A DNA stretch of 64,000 bases from NCBI RefSeq assembly GCF_022557175.1, contig NZ_CP092915.1, positions 6,014,001 through 6,078,000 on the forward strand, in the 5' to 3' direction. The translations under genes and the position numbers were made by a program. Under the pieces are notes generated by a model, which did not search any database, was not told the DNA's origin, and worked only from the letters and a program-made list of their open reading frames with translations. Source of the stretch: Mycolicibacterium sp. YH-1 (GTDB taxonomy: Bacteria > Actinomycetota > Actinomycetes > Mycobacteriales > Mycobacteriaceae). Below are positions 36,164 to 51,573 of the stretch, in pieces. Numbering within the stretch: position 1 is the stretch's first letter; each line of letters opens with the position of its first letter.

Positions 36164-37656
36164 GGCTCGGTCACCACGTGACGGACTCGGTCCTCGCGGA
36201 TCGGAACGCCGTTGCGACCGGTCTCATTCTGGGCGTAGAGGCCGACGGTGTATGCCACTCCACCACCCTGGATTTCGAGTGCGGTGCGATCGATGTTCTC
36301 GATGGTGTCACCTGGCTTGTGGTAGTTCGGGTCGAACGGCTGGTCGGCCTGCCCGCCCCACAGGTCGGCCTCCTCCTTGCTCTTCTTCGTCTCGGCACCC
36401 GCGAACAGGCCGCCGGCGGGGATACCGGCCTGGGTGAACCCGTCGTAGTCGGAGCGGCCGTCGAAGTCGGTGTCCTCCGCGGTCTTGTCCTCACCGTCGA
36501 GGTAGTCCACTAGCGTGCGCTCGATACCCGCCGAACCCTCTGGCACGCGTGGCACGCCGTTGGCGGGCGGTGGTGTGGACTGATTGCCGTCGTAGGTGAA
36601 GTAGCCGGGGTTCGGCGAGCCGAGCATGTCGAAGTTGAGATAGAGCGCGATGTCCTTGAGCTCCTCGACATCGAGCCCGGCGATGTACTCGTTGGACCCG
36701 ACCAGGCCCATCTCCTCGGCACCCCAGAACCCGAATCTGACCGCGTTGCGCACGGGCGGCGAGCTGCCCAACTGCACGGCGGTCTCCAACAGCGCAGCCA
36801 CGCCCGAGCCGTTGTCGTTGATACCGGGACCCTCCGGCACGGAGTCCAGGTGTGCGCCCGCCATCACGACATTGTCGGTGGCACCGGTCTTGGTCTGGGC
36901 GATCACGTTTCGGGTGCGCTCCACGTTGACACCAGCCTTGAGCTTGATCGTGGTGGTGCCCGGATTCTCACGCAGGCGCGCGCCGTCGGACTTCGTCACA
37001 CCGACCACCGGAATCTTGACGTCGGTTTCCTCGCCCAGCGTGCCGCCGAACTGCTCATCGTCGCTGTTGTTCACGACGATCATCGCCACGGCGCCGCGGT
37101 CGGCGGCGACCTGTTGTTTGATCCCGAAGGCGCAGGCCCCACGATCGACCAGCACGATCGCACCGTCGACCGGCAGACCGTCGTAGTCCGCGGGCTCACA
37201 ACCCGGCGTGTCCTCGACGCGGACGGGCACCAGCGGAGCGGTCAGCCCCTGCGGCGGCGTTCCGATGGTGTAGTTGAGTGGCGCCGCCTTGACGCCTGCC
37301 CCGCCGACCGTCACCGACGGCTCCTCGGCGAACGGCAGGCGCACATCGAACTCGTCGGTGGTGACGTCGAAACCCTTGTCCCGCAACATGCCCGCGACGT
37401 AGTCGACGCTGGCGGCGTAGCCCTTCGTGCCGAGTGCCCGGTTCCCGTCGTTGGCGTCGGCGATCTCCTGCAGCTTGCCCAGGTGCGCCATCATGGCATC
37501 GATGGTCACCTTGTCCCGCTGCTGCGTCGCGAACTCCAGGGCGGCCTCATTGGACGGCGCCCCGGTCGGCTCCGGTTCCGAGGACCGGCCGCACCCCGCG
37601 AGCACCGTTGCCGAAACCGTCAGGACCACCAGTGCCGTTCGTGACATTCGCCGCAT
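36160..37656 (-). CDS. lpqL: Lipoprotein aminopeptidase LpqL (M28 family)
   Basis: A 498-residue exported lipoprotein peptidase, clearly homologous to Rv0418. Signal peptide MRRMSRTALVVLTVSAT leads to lipobox LAGC (Cys22). An M28 catalytic domain with PA insertion (VPVDGAIVLVDRG-like region) follows. Zinc-site motifs are complete: AGAHLDS, INDNGSG, WGAEEMGLVGS with adjacent catalytic and ligand Glu, NFDMLGS and YHKPGDT. It likely trims N-terminal residues from peptides in the envelope. ATG 37656 starts 14 bases after the permease stop; TTG 37674 is less likely. Confidence 0.93.
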   Translation of the reverse strand: MRRMSRTALVVLTVSATVLAGCGRSSEPEPTGAPSNEAALEFATQQRDKVTIDAMMAHLGKLQEIADANDGNRALGTKGYAASVDYVAGMLRDKGFDVTTDEFDVRLPFAEEPSVTVGGAGVKAAPLNYTIGTPPQGLTAPLVPVRVEDTPGCEPADYDGLPVDGAIVLVDRGACAFGIKQQVAADRGAVAMIVVNNSDDEQFGGTLGEETDVKIPVVGVTKSDGARLRENPGTTTIKLKAGVNVERTRNVIAQTKTGATDNVVMAGAHLDSVPEGPGINDNGSGVAALLETAVQLGSSPPVRNAVRFGFWGAEEMGLVGSNEYIAGLDVEELKDIALYLNFDMLGSPNPGYFTYDGNQSTPPPANGVPRVPEGSAGIERTLVDYLDGEDKTAEDTDFDGRSDYDGFTQAGIPAGGLFAGAETKKSKEEADLWGGQADQPFDPNYHKPGDTIENIDRTALEIQGGGVAYTVGLYAQNETGRNGVPIREDRVRHVVTEP

Positions 37657-37670
37657 CGTGCCCACGTTAG

Positions 37671-38438
37671 TCAAGCATCACGCTTGACGATCACGACGGT
37701 GGCCGCGATGAAGATCACCACGACGACGGTGGTGAAGTAGACGAGCGACCCGAACGGGCCCCACAGCATCACGTAGGTGGGGAACAGCCACTGCACGTCG
37801 GCGAACAGGAACGCGTTGGCAAACGGTAGATAGGGGCCGATCTCCGGACCGATGCTCGGCAGATTGCCCACGATGGGCTCGACCACCAACGGCCACATCA
37901 GCAGAACGGCGACAGCTCCCGCGGCGTGGCGCATCAGCGCCCCGACACCGACGCCGAGCACCGCGGCGACAGCGGCGAACAGTGCCAGCGCCGCCACCAC
38001 TCGCCACACCGCCGAACCGGCCAGCGACAGCCCCGCACCGACGAGGGGGTCGGCGGCCAACCGCGCCACCGCGACCGCGGCCACCACCAGGACCGCGGTG
38101 AACACCGCCGAGCACACCGCCATGACGACGGCCTTCGCCGCGAGCACCAGCGGGCGGTTCGGGACGGCTGCGAACGTCGCGCGGATCATGCCAGTGCGAT
38201 ACTCGCCCGTCACCGTCATCGCCGCGAGCACCATAAGGATCGGAACGCCGAACACCGCGACACCCATCGCGGCCCGCTGCGGCGACAACCCCGCCGCTCC
38301 GTATGCGGTGGCGCCCTGAAGTGCCGCGACGCCAATACTGAGCACCGCGGCGGCCAGCGCCGACCACAGCGGGGAGCGGATGGTCGACAGTTTGATGCGC
38401 TCGGCGTGCAGCGCGGCCAGCGCGGATGCGGCGCTCAT
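37671..38438 (-). CDS. ABC transporter permease (ABC-2 type)
   Basis: A 255-residue protein with about six membrane helices and the short cytosolic N-terminus HAERIKLSTIRSPLW typical of ABC-2 permeases. TVTGEYRTGMIRATFAAVPNR is the conserved coupling-region segment. It overlaps the ATPase gene by ATGA (38435-38438), which makes it the membrane partner of that subunit. The substrate is unknown; export of a drug, lipid or envelope component is usual. It lies directly upstream of lpqL. Confidence 0.88.
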   Translation of the reverse strand: MSAASALAALHAERIKLSTIRSPLWSALAAAVLSIGVAALQGATAYGAAGLSPQRAAMGVAVFGVPILMVLAAMTVTGEYRTGMIRATFAAVPNRPLVLAAKAVVMAVCSAVFTAVLVVAAVAVARLAADPLVGAGLSLAGSAVWRVVAALALFAAVAAVLGVGVGALMRHAAGAVAVLLMWPLVVEPIVGNLPSIGPEIGPYLPFANAFLFADVQWLFPTYVMLWGPFGSLVYFTTVVVVIFIAATVVIVKRDA

Positions 38439-39346
38439 CGGCCCGCCGTCCGGTACTCGACCTGGTCGTCGGTCAGCTTGAGGTAGGCCTCCTCGAGCGA
38501 GGCCCGTTGTGCGCTGAGCTCGTGCAGCGCGATGCCGTTGCGCGCTGCCAGCTCACCCACCACCTCGATCGCCACGCCCCGTACCGCCAGCGCCAATCCA
38601 TCGGCCTCGGCGCACGTGTCGATACCCGCATCGTTGAGCAGCCCAGCCAGGGAGTCGAGCTGGGGGCTGCGGACCCTGACGGCGTCGGCACCCGAACTCG
38701 CGACGAACTCGGCGACCGTGGTCGAGGAGATCAATCGGCCCCGGCCGATCACCACAAGGCGGTCGGCGGTGTTGGACATCTCGGCCAGCAGGTGACTCGA
38801 CACGAATACCGTGCGGCCCTCGGCGGCCAGCGCCCGCATGAGCGTGCGCACCCAGCGGATGCCCTCGGGATCGAGTCCGTTGACCGGTTCGTCGAACAAC
38901 AGCACCGGCGGGTCGCCGAGGAGGGCGGCCGCAATGCCCAGGCGCTGGCCCATGCCGAGCGACAGTGTGCCCGCGTTCTTGTCCGCCACCGAGTCGAGGC
39001 CGACCACGTCGAGCACCTCGTCGACGCGGGTGAACGGAATGCGGTTGGTGGCCGCGATCCAGCGCAGGTGGTCACGGGCGGACCGGTTGGGGTGCACCTG
39101 TTTGGCGTCCAGCAGCGCGCCGACCGTCCGCAGCGGGTCGGATAGTTCGCGGTACCGCTTGCCGCCGATTGTCGCGGTGCCCGAGCTCGGATGGTCCAGG
39201 CCAAGGATCATGCGCATGGTGGTGGTCTTGCCGGCACCATTGGGGCCGAGGAACCCCGTGACGACACCCGGCTCGATCGAGCAGGTGAGATCGTCGACGG
39301 CGCGCTTCGCACCGAAGTCCTTCGTCAGACCCGCCAGCTCGATCAC
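38435..39346 (-). CDS. ABC transporter ATP-binding protein
   Basis: A 303-residue nucleotide-binding subunit. Walker A LGPNGAGKTTT (~33-43), Q-loop in GALLDAKQVHP, signature LSLGMGQRLGIAAALL, Walker B VLLFDEPVNGLDPEG and H-loop SSHLLAEM are all intact. The C-terminal ~80 residues form an extra domain (VRVRSPQLDSLAGLLNDAG) seen in DrrA-like exporters. It pairs with the downstream permease. It begins 36 bases after the SGNH hydrolase gene and so extends the thi directon. Confidence 0.93.
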   Translation of the reverse strand: MIELAGLTKDFGAKRAVDDLTCSIEPGVVTGFLGPNGAGKTTTMRMILGLDHPSSGTATIGGKRYRELSDPLRTVGALLDAKQVHPNRSARDHLRWIAATNRIPFTRVDEVLDVVGLDSVADKNAGTLSLGMGQRLGIAAALLGDPPVLLFDEPVNGLDPEGIRWVRTLMRALAAEGRTVFVSSHLLAEMSNTADRLVVIGRGRLISSTTVAEFVASSGADAVRVRSPQLDSLAGLLNDAGIDTCAEADGLALAVRGVAIEVVGELAARNGIALHELSAQRASLEEAYLKLTDDQVEYRTAGR

Positions 39347-39382
39347 TTCTGTCCCTTTGCTCCTCGCGTCCGCCTCATGATT

Positions 39383-41094
<1,712 letters not shown>

Positions 41095-41104
<10 letters not shown>

Positions 41105-42162
41105 GTCGGCACCTCACCTTTCAACACGGCTACCTTCAACTCGGATTCCTTCAACTCGGCCGCGATCCGATCGGCCGTCCACGGCGCCAGCAGAAAACCC
41201 GAGCGACCGTGGCCCGCAGCCACCAACGTGTTTTCGTCGAGCCTGCCCACTAGCGGCACACCGTCGGGCGTCATGGGGCGCAGGCCCGCGGCACACTCGG
41301 CGAGTTCGTACTCACCGAGCGCGGGCATGACCTCGCACGCGTCGTCGAGAAGGTCGCGCACACCCGATACGGCGGGCGCGGTGTCACGGCCGTGCTCGTA
41401 CTGCGTCGCACCGATCACCAGCCCATCCGGACGAGGCACCAGGTACACCTGCCTGCCGTGCACCCGGGCGCGGATAACCCTGCGCGGCAGCGGCATACAG
41501 CCCTTGCGCCACCGCAGGCGCAGCACCTCACCCTTGACCGGCCGGATCGCAAGACCGGGCCACAGGGCCGGGGCGTCGATACCGTTGGCGATCACCGTGG
41601 TATCCGCGTCACGCGTCTCGTCGAGCGACTCCACGGGCGGCGCCCATTGCACACCGAGACCCTCGCACGCGTCCGCGAGCGCGGCGACGAGCGCTCGGTT
41701 GTCAACGGCGAGTTCGGTTTCCGCGATGAAACCGTGCCGGATACCTTGAGCGAGCAGAGGTTCGACATCCCGGGCAGATCTGGTCAGCGTCACGGGCTGC
41801 CCCTGCGCGCTGAGCCACTCACCCACCGTCCGCAGGTCCTCGGCATCGGCGCGGTCCACCGCCACCACCAACGACTCGCGGGCGGTGACCACCTCGGCGG
41901 GCAGGCCGTCAAGGAAGCCCTCATGCCACAGCCGCAGCGACTCGAGGCCGATCTGCAGCAGCGTCTCCTCACCCGGCCAGCCCTCACTGTGCGGTGCGAG
42001 CATTCCGCCCGCCACCCACGACGCACCGTGATCGGCGGTGCGGTGCACCCGCACCGACCACCCGTCGAGCGCGGCACGGCGGGCCACGGACAAGCCGATG
42101 ACACCACCGCCGACGACGGCGAGACTTCGCGCCGGTGAGCCGGCCATTGAATCCGGAGACAT
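41095..42162 (-). CDS. thiO: Glycine oxidase ThiO
   Basis: A 355-residue FAD enzyme of the DAO family that oxidises glycine to the iminoacetate used by ThiG. SLAVVGGGVIGLSVARRAAL is the FAD dinucleotide fold; GASWVAGGMLAPHSEGWPGE and the C-terminal AAGHGRSGFLLAPWTADRI are typical. ATG 42162 is preferred, with GGAGCAGG six bases upstream; ATG 42147 is an alternative. The frame beyond 42162 runs through the riboswitch. First gene of the minus-strand thi directon. Confidence 0.95.
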
Positions 42163-42171
42163 CCTCTTCCT

Positions 42172-42264
42172 GCTCCCTTCGCCGGCATGACCCGGATCAG
42201 GTGTGACGGTAAGGGCAGGATGCGTGCCCACTCTCAGTCCTCGATCCCGGGACTCCCGTGTTGT
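42172..42264 (-). promoter_or_regulatory. TPP riboswitch upstream of thiO-thiS-thiG
   Basis: Read on the minus strand, the aptamer segments are CACGGGAGTCCC, GACTGAGAGTGGG, then CACACCTGATCCGGGTCATG and CCGGCGAAGGGAG. They match the THI element in order and spacing, and the terminal GGGAG lies about ten bases upstream of the thiO start. TPP would lower expression of the downstream genes. It points away from thiE, whose GTG lies 24 bases beyond its 5' end. Confidence 0.94.
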
Positions 42265-42287
42265 CCGGTCCACTTTACTCTCGCGGT

Positions 42288-42959
42288 GTGCGTGAAATCC
42301 GTGAGCGTCTCAACACCGCCCTGCTCTACCTGTGCACCGACGCGCGCCGGGAGCGGGGTGATCTGGCGTCATTCGCCGATGCGGCACTGCGCGGCGGCGT
42401 CGATCTCATCCAGCTGCGGGACAAGGGCTCGGCGGGTGAGCAGCAGTTCGGCCCGCTGGAGGCGGCGGCCGAGCTAGATGCCCTGGAGATTCTCGGCGAT
42501 GCGGCCCGACGCCACGGCGCACTGCTGGCGGTGAACGATCGCGCCGACATCGCCCGCGCGGCCGGGGCCGACGTGCTGCACCTCGGACAGGATGATCTGC
42601 CGCTGCTGCTGGCCCGCGATGTCATCGGTCCCGGCCCACTGATCGGGCGGTCCACCCACGATGAGACGCAGGTGGCGGCCGCGGTGGCCGAGGAGGTCGA
42701 CTACTTCTGCGTCGGCCCCTGCTGGCCGACGCCCACCAAACCGGGCCGGTCGGCACCGGGCCTGGACCTGGTCCGCTACGCCGCCGAATCGGGTTGTGAG
42801 AAACCGTGGTTCGCGATCGGCGGAATCGACGCGCAGCGGCTTCCCGATGTGCTCGAAGCCGGTGCACGACGTGTCGTCGTGGTGCGTGCGATCACCGCCG
42901 CCGATGACCCGGAGGCCGCGGCACGCGATCTGAGATCGGCGCTCAGGGCTGCCCGTTGA
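42288..42959 (+). CDS. thiE: Thiamine-phosphate synthase ThiE
   Basis: A 223-residue TIM-barrel enzyme that joins HMP-PP and thiazole phosphate to thiamine phosphate. [66 protein letters not shown] and [11 protein letters not shown] are the family blocks. GTG 42288 is consistent with the M. tuberculosis start and keeps the gene out of the divergent riboswitch. Its 3' end overlaps the convergent NUDIX gene by 17 bases. No TPP riboswitch of its own is visible. Confidence 0.95.
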   Translation: MREIRERLNTALLYLCTDARRERGDLASFADAALRGGVDLIQLRDKGSAGEQQFGPLEAAAELDALEILGDAARRHGALLAVNDRADIARAAGADVLHLGQDDLPLLLARDVIGPGPLIGRSTHDETQVAAAVAEEVDYFCVGPCWPTPTKPGRSAPGLDLVRYAAESGCEKPWFAIGGIDAQRLPDVLEAGARRVVVVRAITAADDPEAAARDLRSALRAAR

Positions 42960-43449
42960 CCAGCATCGGGATGGACGCAGCGACGCTGCGCACCTGATCC
43001 CAACTGGCCGCGAACCCGGGGTGCAACGGCAGATCGACGACGTCGGCCTCGGCGACCCAGCGCAGTTCTGTGCTCTCGCCGTTGGGTCGGGTGGCCAGCG
43101 GCTTGGCCGCGTCCGCGATGACGGTGGTGTAGGTCCAGGCCGGTCCGTCGGGTCCGGGCACCTCCGAGGTCACCACCGATGTCCGCACCGTCATCAACTC
43201 CGCCGTCAGGCCCGCCTCCTCGTGGGCCTCCCGGACGGCGGCCTCCTCGACCGACTCGTGGCTGTCCCTGGCTCCGCCGGGCAAACCCCATGTGCCGCCC
43301 TGATGGCTCCACGCCGCCCGATGTTGCAGCAGCACGGCCGCGCCGCCATCACCCCACGGGGCACGAAGGAGAAGACCCGCGGCACCGTGCCTGCCCCAGT
43401 AGTGGGCACCGCTGTCTGACAACACCCAACCGTCTCCGTCGCCTCGCAC
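42943..43449 (-). CDS. mutT3: NUDIX hydrolase, MutT3-like
   Basis: About 168 residues from GTG 43449. The NUDIX box is complete: Gly-x5-Glu-x7-Arg-Glu-x2-Glu-Glu-x-Gly within [20 protein letters not shown] followed by [24 protein letters not shown] precedes it and matches Rv0413. The M. tuberculosis MutT3 (217 residues) has about 40 extra C-terminal residues that are absent here. It probably hydrolyses damaged nucleotides. TTG 43515 would add 22 residues. It sits in the same thiE-neighbouring position as Rv0413. Confidence 0.82.
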   Translation of the reverse strand: MRGDGDGWVLSDSGAHYWGRHGAAGLLLRAPWGDGGAAVLLQHRAAWSHQGGTWGLPGGARDSHESVEEAAVREAHEEAGLTAELMTVRTSVVTSEVPGPDGPAWTYTTVIADAAKPLATRPNGESTELRWVAEADVVDLPLHPGFAASWDQVRSVAASIPMLVNGQP

Positions 43450-43530
43450 TCCCCAAGGATAGGAAACCCACGTCGATACTGGTCGACCTGGAATCCCCCC
43501 GAGTCGGTCCAACAACTCTTAGAATTTTTT

Positions 43531-43538
43531 TATAGAAT
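43531..43538 (+). promoter_or_regulatory. Candidate -10 region of the glnX-glnH-pknG operon
   Basis: TATAGAAT follows a run of seven Ts and contains two overlapping TANNNT hexamers (TATAGA is a near match; TAGAAT is exact). It lies about 46 bases upstream of the glnX GTG, leaving a short leader with GAGG at 43569-43572. It is the only strong promoter-like element between mutT3 and glnX. Confidence 0.45.
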
Positions 43539-43583
43539 CGATTTCTCGAGACAGCTCGCCGGAAAGTTGAGGTCCGCGCACAG

Positions 43584-44899
43584 GTGACCGTGGAGTTGGC
43601 GCACCCATCGACCGAGCCGCTCGCGTCACGGTCGCCGACCACTCCAGCGCATCCGCGCTGGTGGTTCCTCTGGACCACACCTGGCCGAATCCTGACCATC
43701 GGCGTCGTGCTGTCCACTCTCGTGGTCCTCTCCGCGTTCGCGACATCGACCACGATCAACGATCGACAAGAGGCGCTGACCCGGGTCCTCAACCACACCG
43801 AGCCCCTCGCCTTCGCAGCGGGCGAGCTCTACACAACGCTGTCGGTGGCCGACGCCGCGGCGGCAACCGCCTTCATCGCGGGCGCCGAACCGCGCCCCGT
43901 CCGGCAGCGCTACGAGCAGGCCATCACCGACGCTGCCGTCGCGGTGACCCGCGCGTCGAGCGGGCTGACCGATGAGCCGATGGTCGAACTGCTGGGTCGC
44001 ATCAACGCGCAACTGGCGGTGTACACCGGCCTCGTCGAGACTGCCCGGACCAACAACCGGGCCGGCTATCCCGTCGGATCGTCGTACCTGTCCGAGGCGT
44101 CATCGCTGATGCAGACCCAGATCCTGCCCGACGCACAGCGGCTCTACGAGGAGACCTCCCGGCGGGTGGACGTCGAGACCACCGCATCCACCCGAATTCC
44201 CGCGCCGGTGATCCTGGTGGTGCTGGCGACCCTGCTGTTCGGCGCCTTCGCGAACCGGTGGCTGGCGCGGCACACCCGACGCCGCGTCAACGTCGGCTTC
44301 GTGGCGGGCGGGATGGCGGTCCTGGTGATGATCATCTGGGTGGGCACGGCGCTGATCATCTCCACCGCGGACAGCCGCAGCGCCAAGAGCACCGCCGCCG
44401 AGTCGCTCAAGACCGTCACCACCATGGCGATCACCGGGCAGCAGGCCCGTGCCGACGAGACGCTGTCGCTGATCCGTCGCGGCGATGAGGGGGTGCGCAA
44501 GCAGTCCTACTATCAGCGCATCGACACGATGCAGCAGCAACTGGCGGACTACCTCGGCCGCGAGGACGCGATCGACAAGAGCGATCTGGCCGATGCCGAA
44601 CAGCTGCTCAGAAAGTGGCGAGCCGCCGACGACCGGATCAACGCCTACATCGCGGTCGGCAACTACTCGGCCGCCACCCAGGTCGCGCTCGGCACCGGCC
44701 AGGACGACTCGACGCCGGCGTTCGACAAGTTGGACGCCGCACTGAACAAGGGCATCGCCGAGAGCCGCAAGCAGTTGCGCAGCGATATCGTCAACGCGCG
44801 CCGGGTGCTCTCGGGGGCCACCGTGGGAGCGGCGCTGCTGAGTGTGACGGCGGCGGTCGCGGTGGCGCTGGGCCTGTGGCCCCGACTCAGCGAGTACAG

Positions 44900-44903
<4 letters not shown>
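43584..44903 (+). CDS. glnX: Membrane sensor GlnX (Rv0412c-like)
   Basis: A 439-residue membrane protein. Helix 1 (RILTIGVVLSTLVVLSAFAT), an extracytoplasmic helical domain of about 150 residues, two helices (VILVVLATLLFGAF; VGFVAGGMAVLVMIIWVGTAL), another extracytoplasmic helical domain, and a last helix near the C-terminus are visible. It corresponds to Rv0412c/GlnX, reported to pass amino-acid (Asp/Glu) signals from GlnH to PknG. GTG 43584 is chosen; GTG 43590 is possible. Its stop overlaps the glnH ATG. Confidence 0.87.
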
Positions 44904-49321
<4,418 letters not shown>

Positions 49322-49325
<4 letters not shown>

Positions 49326-51415
49326 TTGCCCTGCGCCTGAATTGCGGTGATTGCCACGGTGTTCACGATGTCCTCGACGAGCGCACCCCGGGACAGGTCG
49401 TTGACGGGTTTGTTGAGCCCCTGCAGAACCGGTCCGATGGCGATGGCCCCCGCGCTGCGCTGTACGGCCTTGTAGGTGTTGTTGCCGGTGTTGAGGTCGG
49501 GGAAGATCAGCACGGTCGCCCTTCCTGCCACAGCAGACTCCGGCATCTTGGTGGCCGCCACCGAGGGTTCCACCGCGGCGTCGTACTGGATGGGCCCCTC
49601 GACCAGCAGCGACGGTTCCCGTTGTCGCACCAGTTCGGTTGCCGCCCTGACCTTGTCGACATCGGCGCCGGTACCGGACGTGCCTGTCGAGTACGACAGC
49701 ATCGCCACCCGCGGATCGATGCCGAACTGGGCCGCGGTACGCGCTGAGCTGATCGCGATATCGGCCAGCTGCTCCGAGGTGGGATCGGGCACGATCGCGC
49801 AGTCACCGTAGGCCAGCACCTCGTCGGCCAGACACATCAGGAAGATGCTGGACACCGTCGAGACGTCGGGCATCGTCTTGATGATCTCGAACGCGGGCCG
49901 CACAGTGTGCGCGGTGGTGTGCCGAGCACCCGACACCATGCCGTCGACCATGTCGTTGTGCACCAGCATCGTGCCGAAGTAGGAGACGTCGTGGATGACC
50001 TCGCGGGCCTGCTCCACGGTCACACCCTTGTGCTTGCGCAGTTCGGCGTACTGGGCTGCGAACTGATCGCACAGATCGCTGGTCTGCGGGTTGAGCACGG
50101 TGGCCGTCGACAGGTCCACGCCGAGTTCGGCGGCCCTGGCTCGCACGGCGGGCTCGTCACCGAGGATCGTCAGGTCGGCAACCGCCCGCTGCAGCAGCCG
50201 TCCGGCGGCCCGCAGGATGCGGTCGTCCTCTCCCTCGGGGAGCACGATCCGCTTGCGATCGGAGCGTGCCTGGTCGAGCAGCTGGTAGGTGAACATCTGC
50301 GGCGTGACCACTGACGGAATCGGAATCGACAGCTGTGCAATGAGTTCCGCAGTGTCGACGTGTTCGTCCATGAGTTCGAGCGCGGTGTCGATCTTGCGCT
50401 GCGAGCTGGTTGTCACGCGGCCGCGCGTCTGGGCGACCGAACGCGCGGTGTCGTAGGTGCCGAGGTCGGTGGCCACGATCGGCAGGCGCAGGCCCAGACC
50501 CGCAACCAGCGCCGCGATCGACGGGTGCAGCGGCAGCCCGCCGTTGAGGATTATGGCCGACAGGGACGGAAAGCCCTCGGCGGCGTGCGCGCTCGCCATG
50601 GCGAGCACGACATCGGAGCGATCACCAGGGGTGATGACGGCCATCCCCTCGGCCAGTCGCTCCAGCACGTGCTCGGCGGTCATACCGGCGACCAGCACGC
50701 CCATCGCCTCGCGGGTCAGCAGATCCGCGTCACCGCTTATGAGAGTCCCGCCCACCGACGTGAGAAGCTCCCCGACCGAGGGCGCGATGAGCAGCGGCTC
50801 CTCCGGAATCACATAGCACTTCACGCCGTCGGAGGCGGCGCGCTTGAGCGCAGCGGCGACAGCGTCGAGTTCTGCCGGTGCGCAACGGTTCGCCACCACC
50901 GCGGCGGTGTGGGCGTGTTGTCCGGCGATCTCGGCCAGGCACAGTTCCACGACATGGGTGACCTCGTCGGGCGTGCGGTCCGCGGCGCGCACTGTCAGCA
51001 CCACCGGTGCGCCCAGATTCACCGCTATGCGGGCGTTGACGCTCAGCTCGCTGGGCGAGGCGACGTCGGTGTAGTCGCTACCCACGATGAGCACGACGTC
51101 GCACCGCTGCGCGACCTGGTGGTAGCGGTCGACGATATCGGCCAGCGCGCCGTCGGGATCCTCGTGCAACTGCTGATAACCGACGCCGACGCACTCCTCG
51201 TAGGTCAGGCCGGCCGTGGTGTGAGCCAGGAGTAATTCCAGGATGTAGTCCCGATCCTCACCCAATCGCGTGATGGGCCGGAACACCCCGACCTTTGCGA
51301 CGGTGGCCGCCAGCCGGTGCAGGATTCCGAGCGCAACAGTCGACTTACCTGTGTCGCCCTCGGGTGAAGCGATGTAGATGCTGGATGCGAAACCGGGGCC
51401 GTCGGGCACGCCCAT
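49322..51415 (-). CDS. pta: Phosphate acetyltransferase
   Basis: A 697-residue long-form Pta. An N-terminal P-loop DRTGG-associated domain ([20 protein letters not shown], residues ~12-31) and a central DRTGG domain precede the catalytic domain ([20 protein letters not shown] onward; [37 protein letters not shown]). It converts acetyl-CoA and phosphate to acetyl phosphate and works with ackA, to which it is coupled by GTGA. ATG 51415 has the ribosome site GAAAGG. Confidence 0.96.
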
Positions 51416-51573
51416 AGCCTTTCACCATCGGCTCTCGCGCCGCCAGCCCGCACCCGACTTGATGGGTGATCCGGGTCCTGCTCAGCCTGTGAGGTGCGGA
51501 TTTGCAGATCCGGACCACGCTGCTGCCTCGTGCGCGACCATGGAGTGATTGACGGTCGGGAAGATAGCGGGGG

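Noticed and set aside
42264..42288. Riboswitch control of thiE by the adjacent THI element
   Set aside because: The aptamer reads on the minus strand toward thiO; thiE is divergent and has no aptamer in its own leader.
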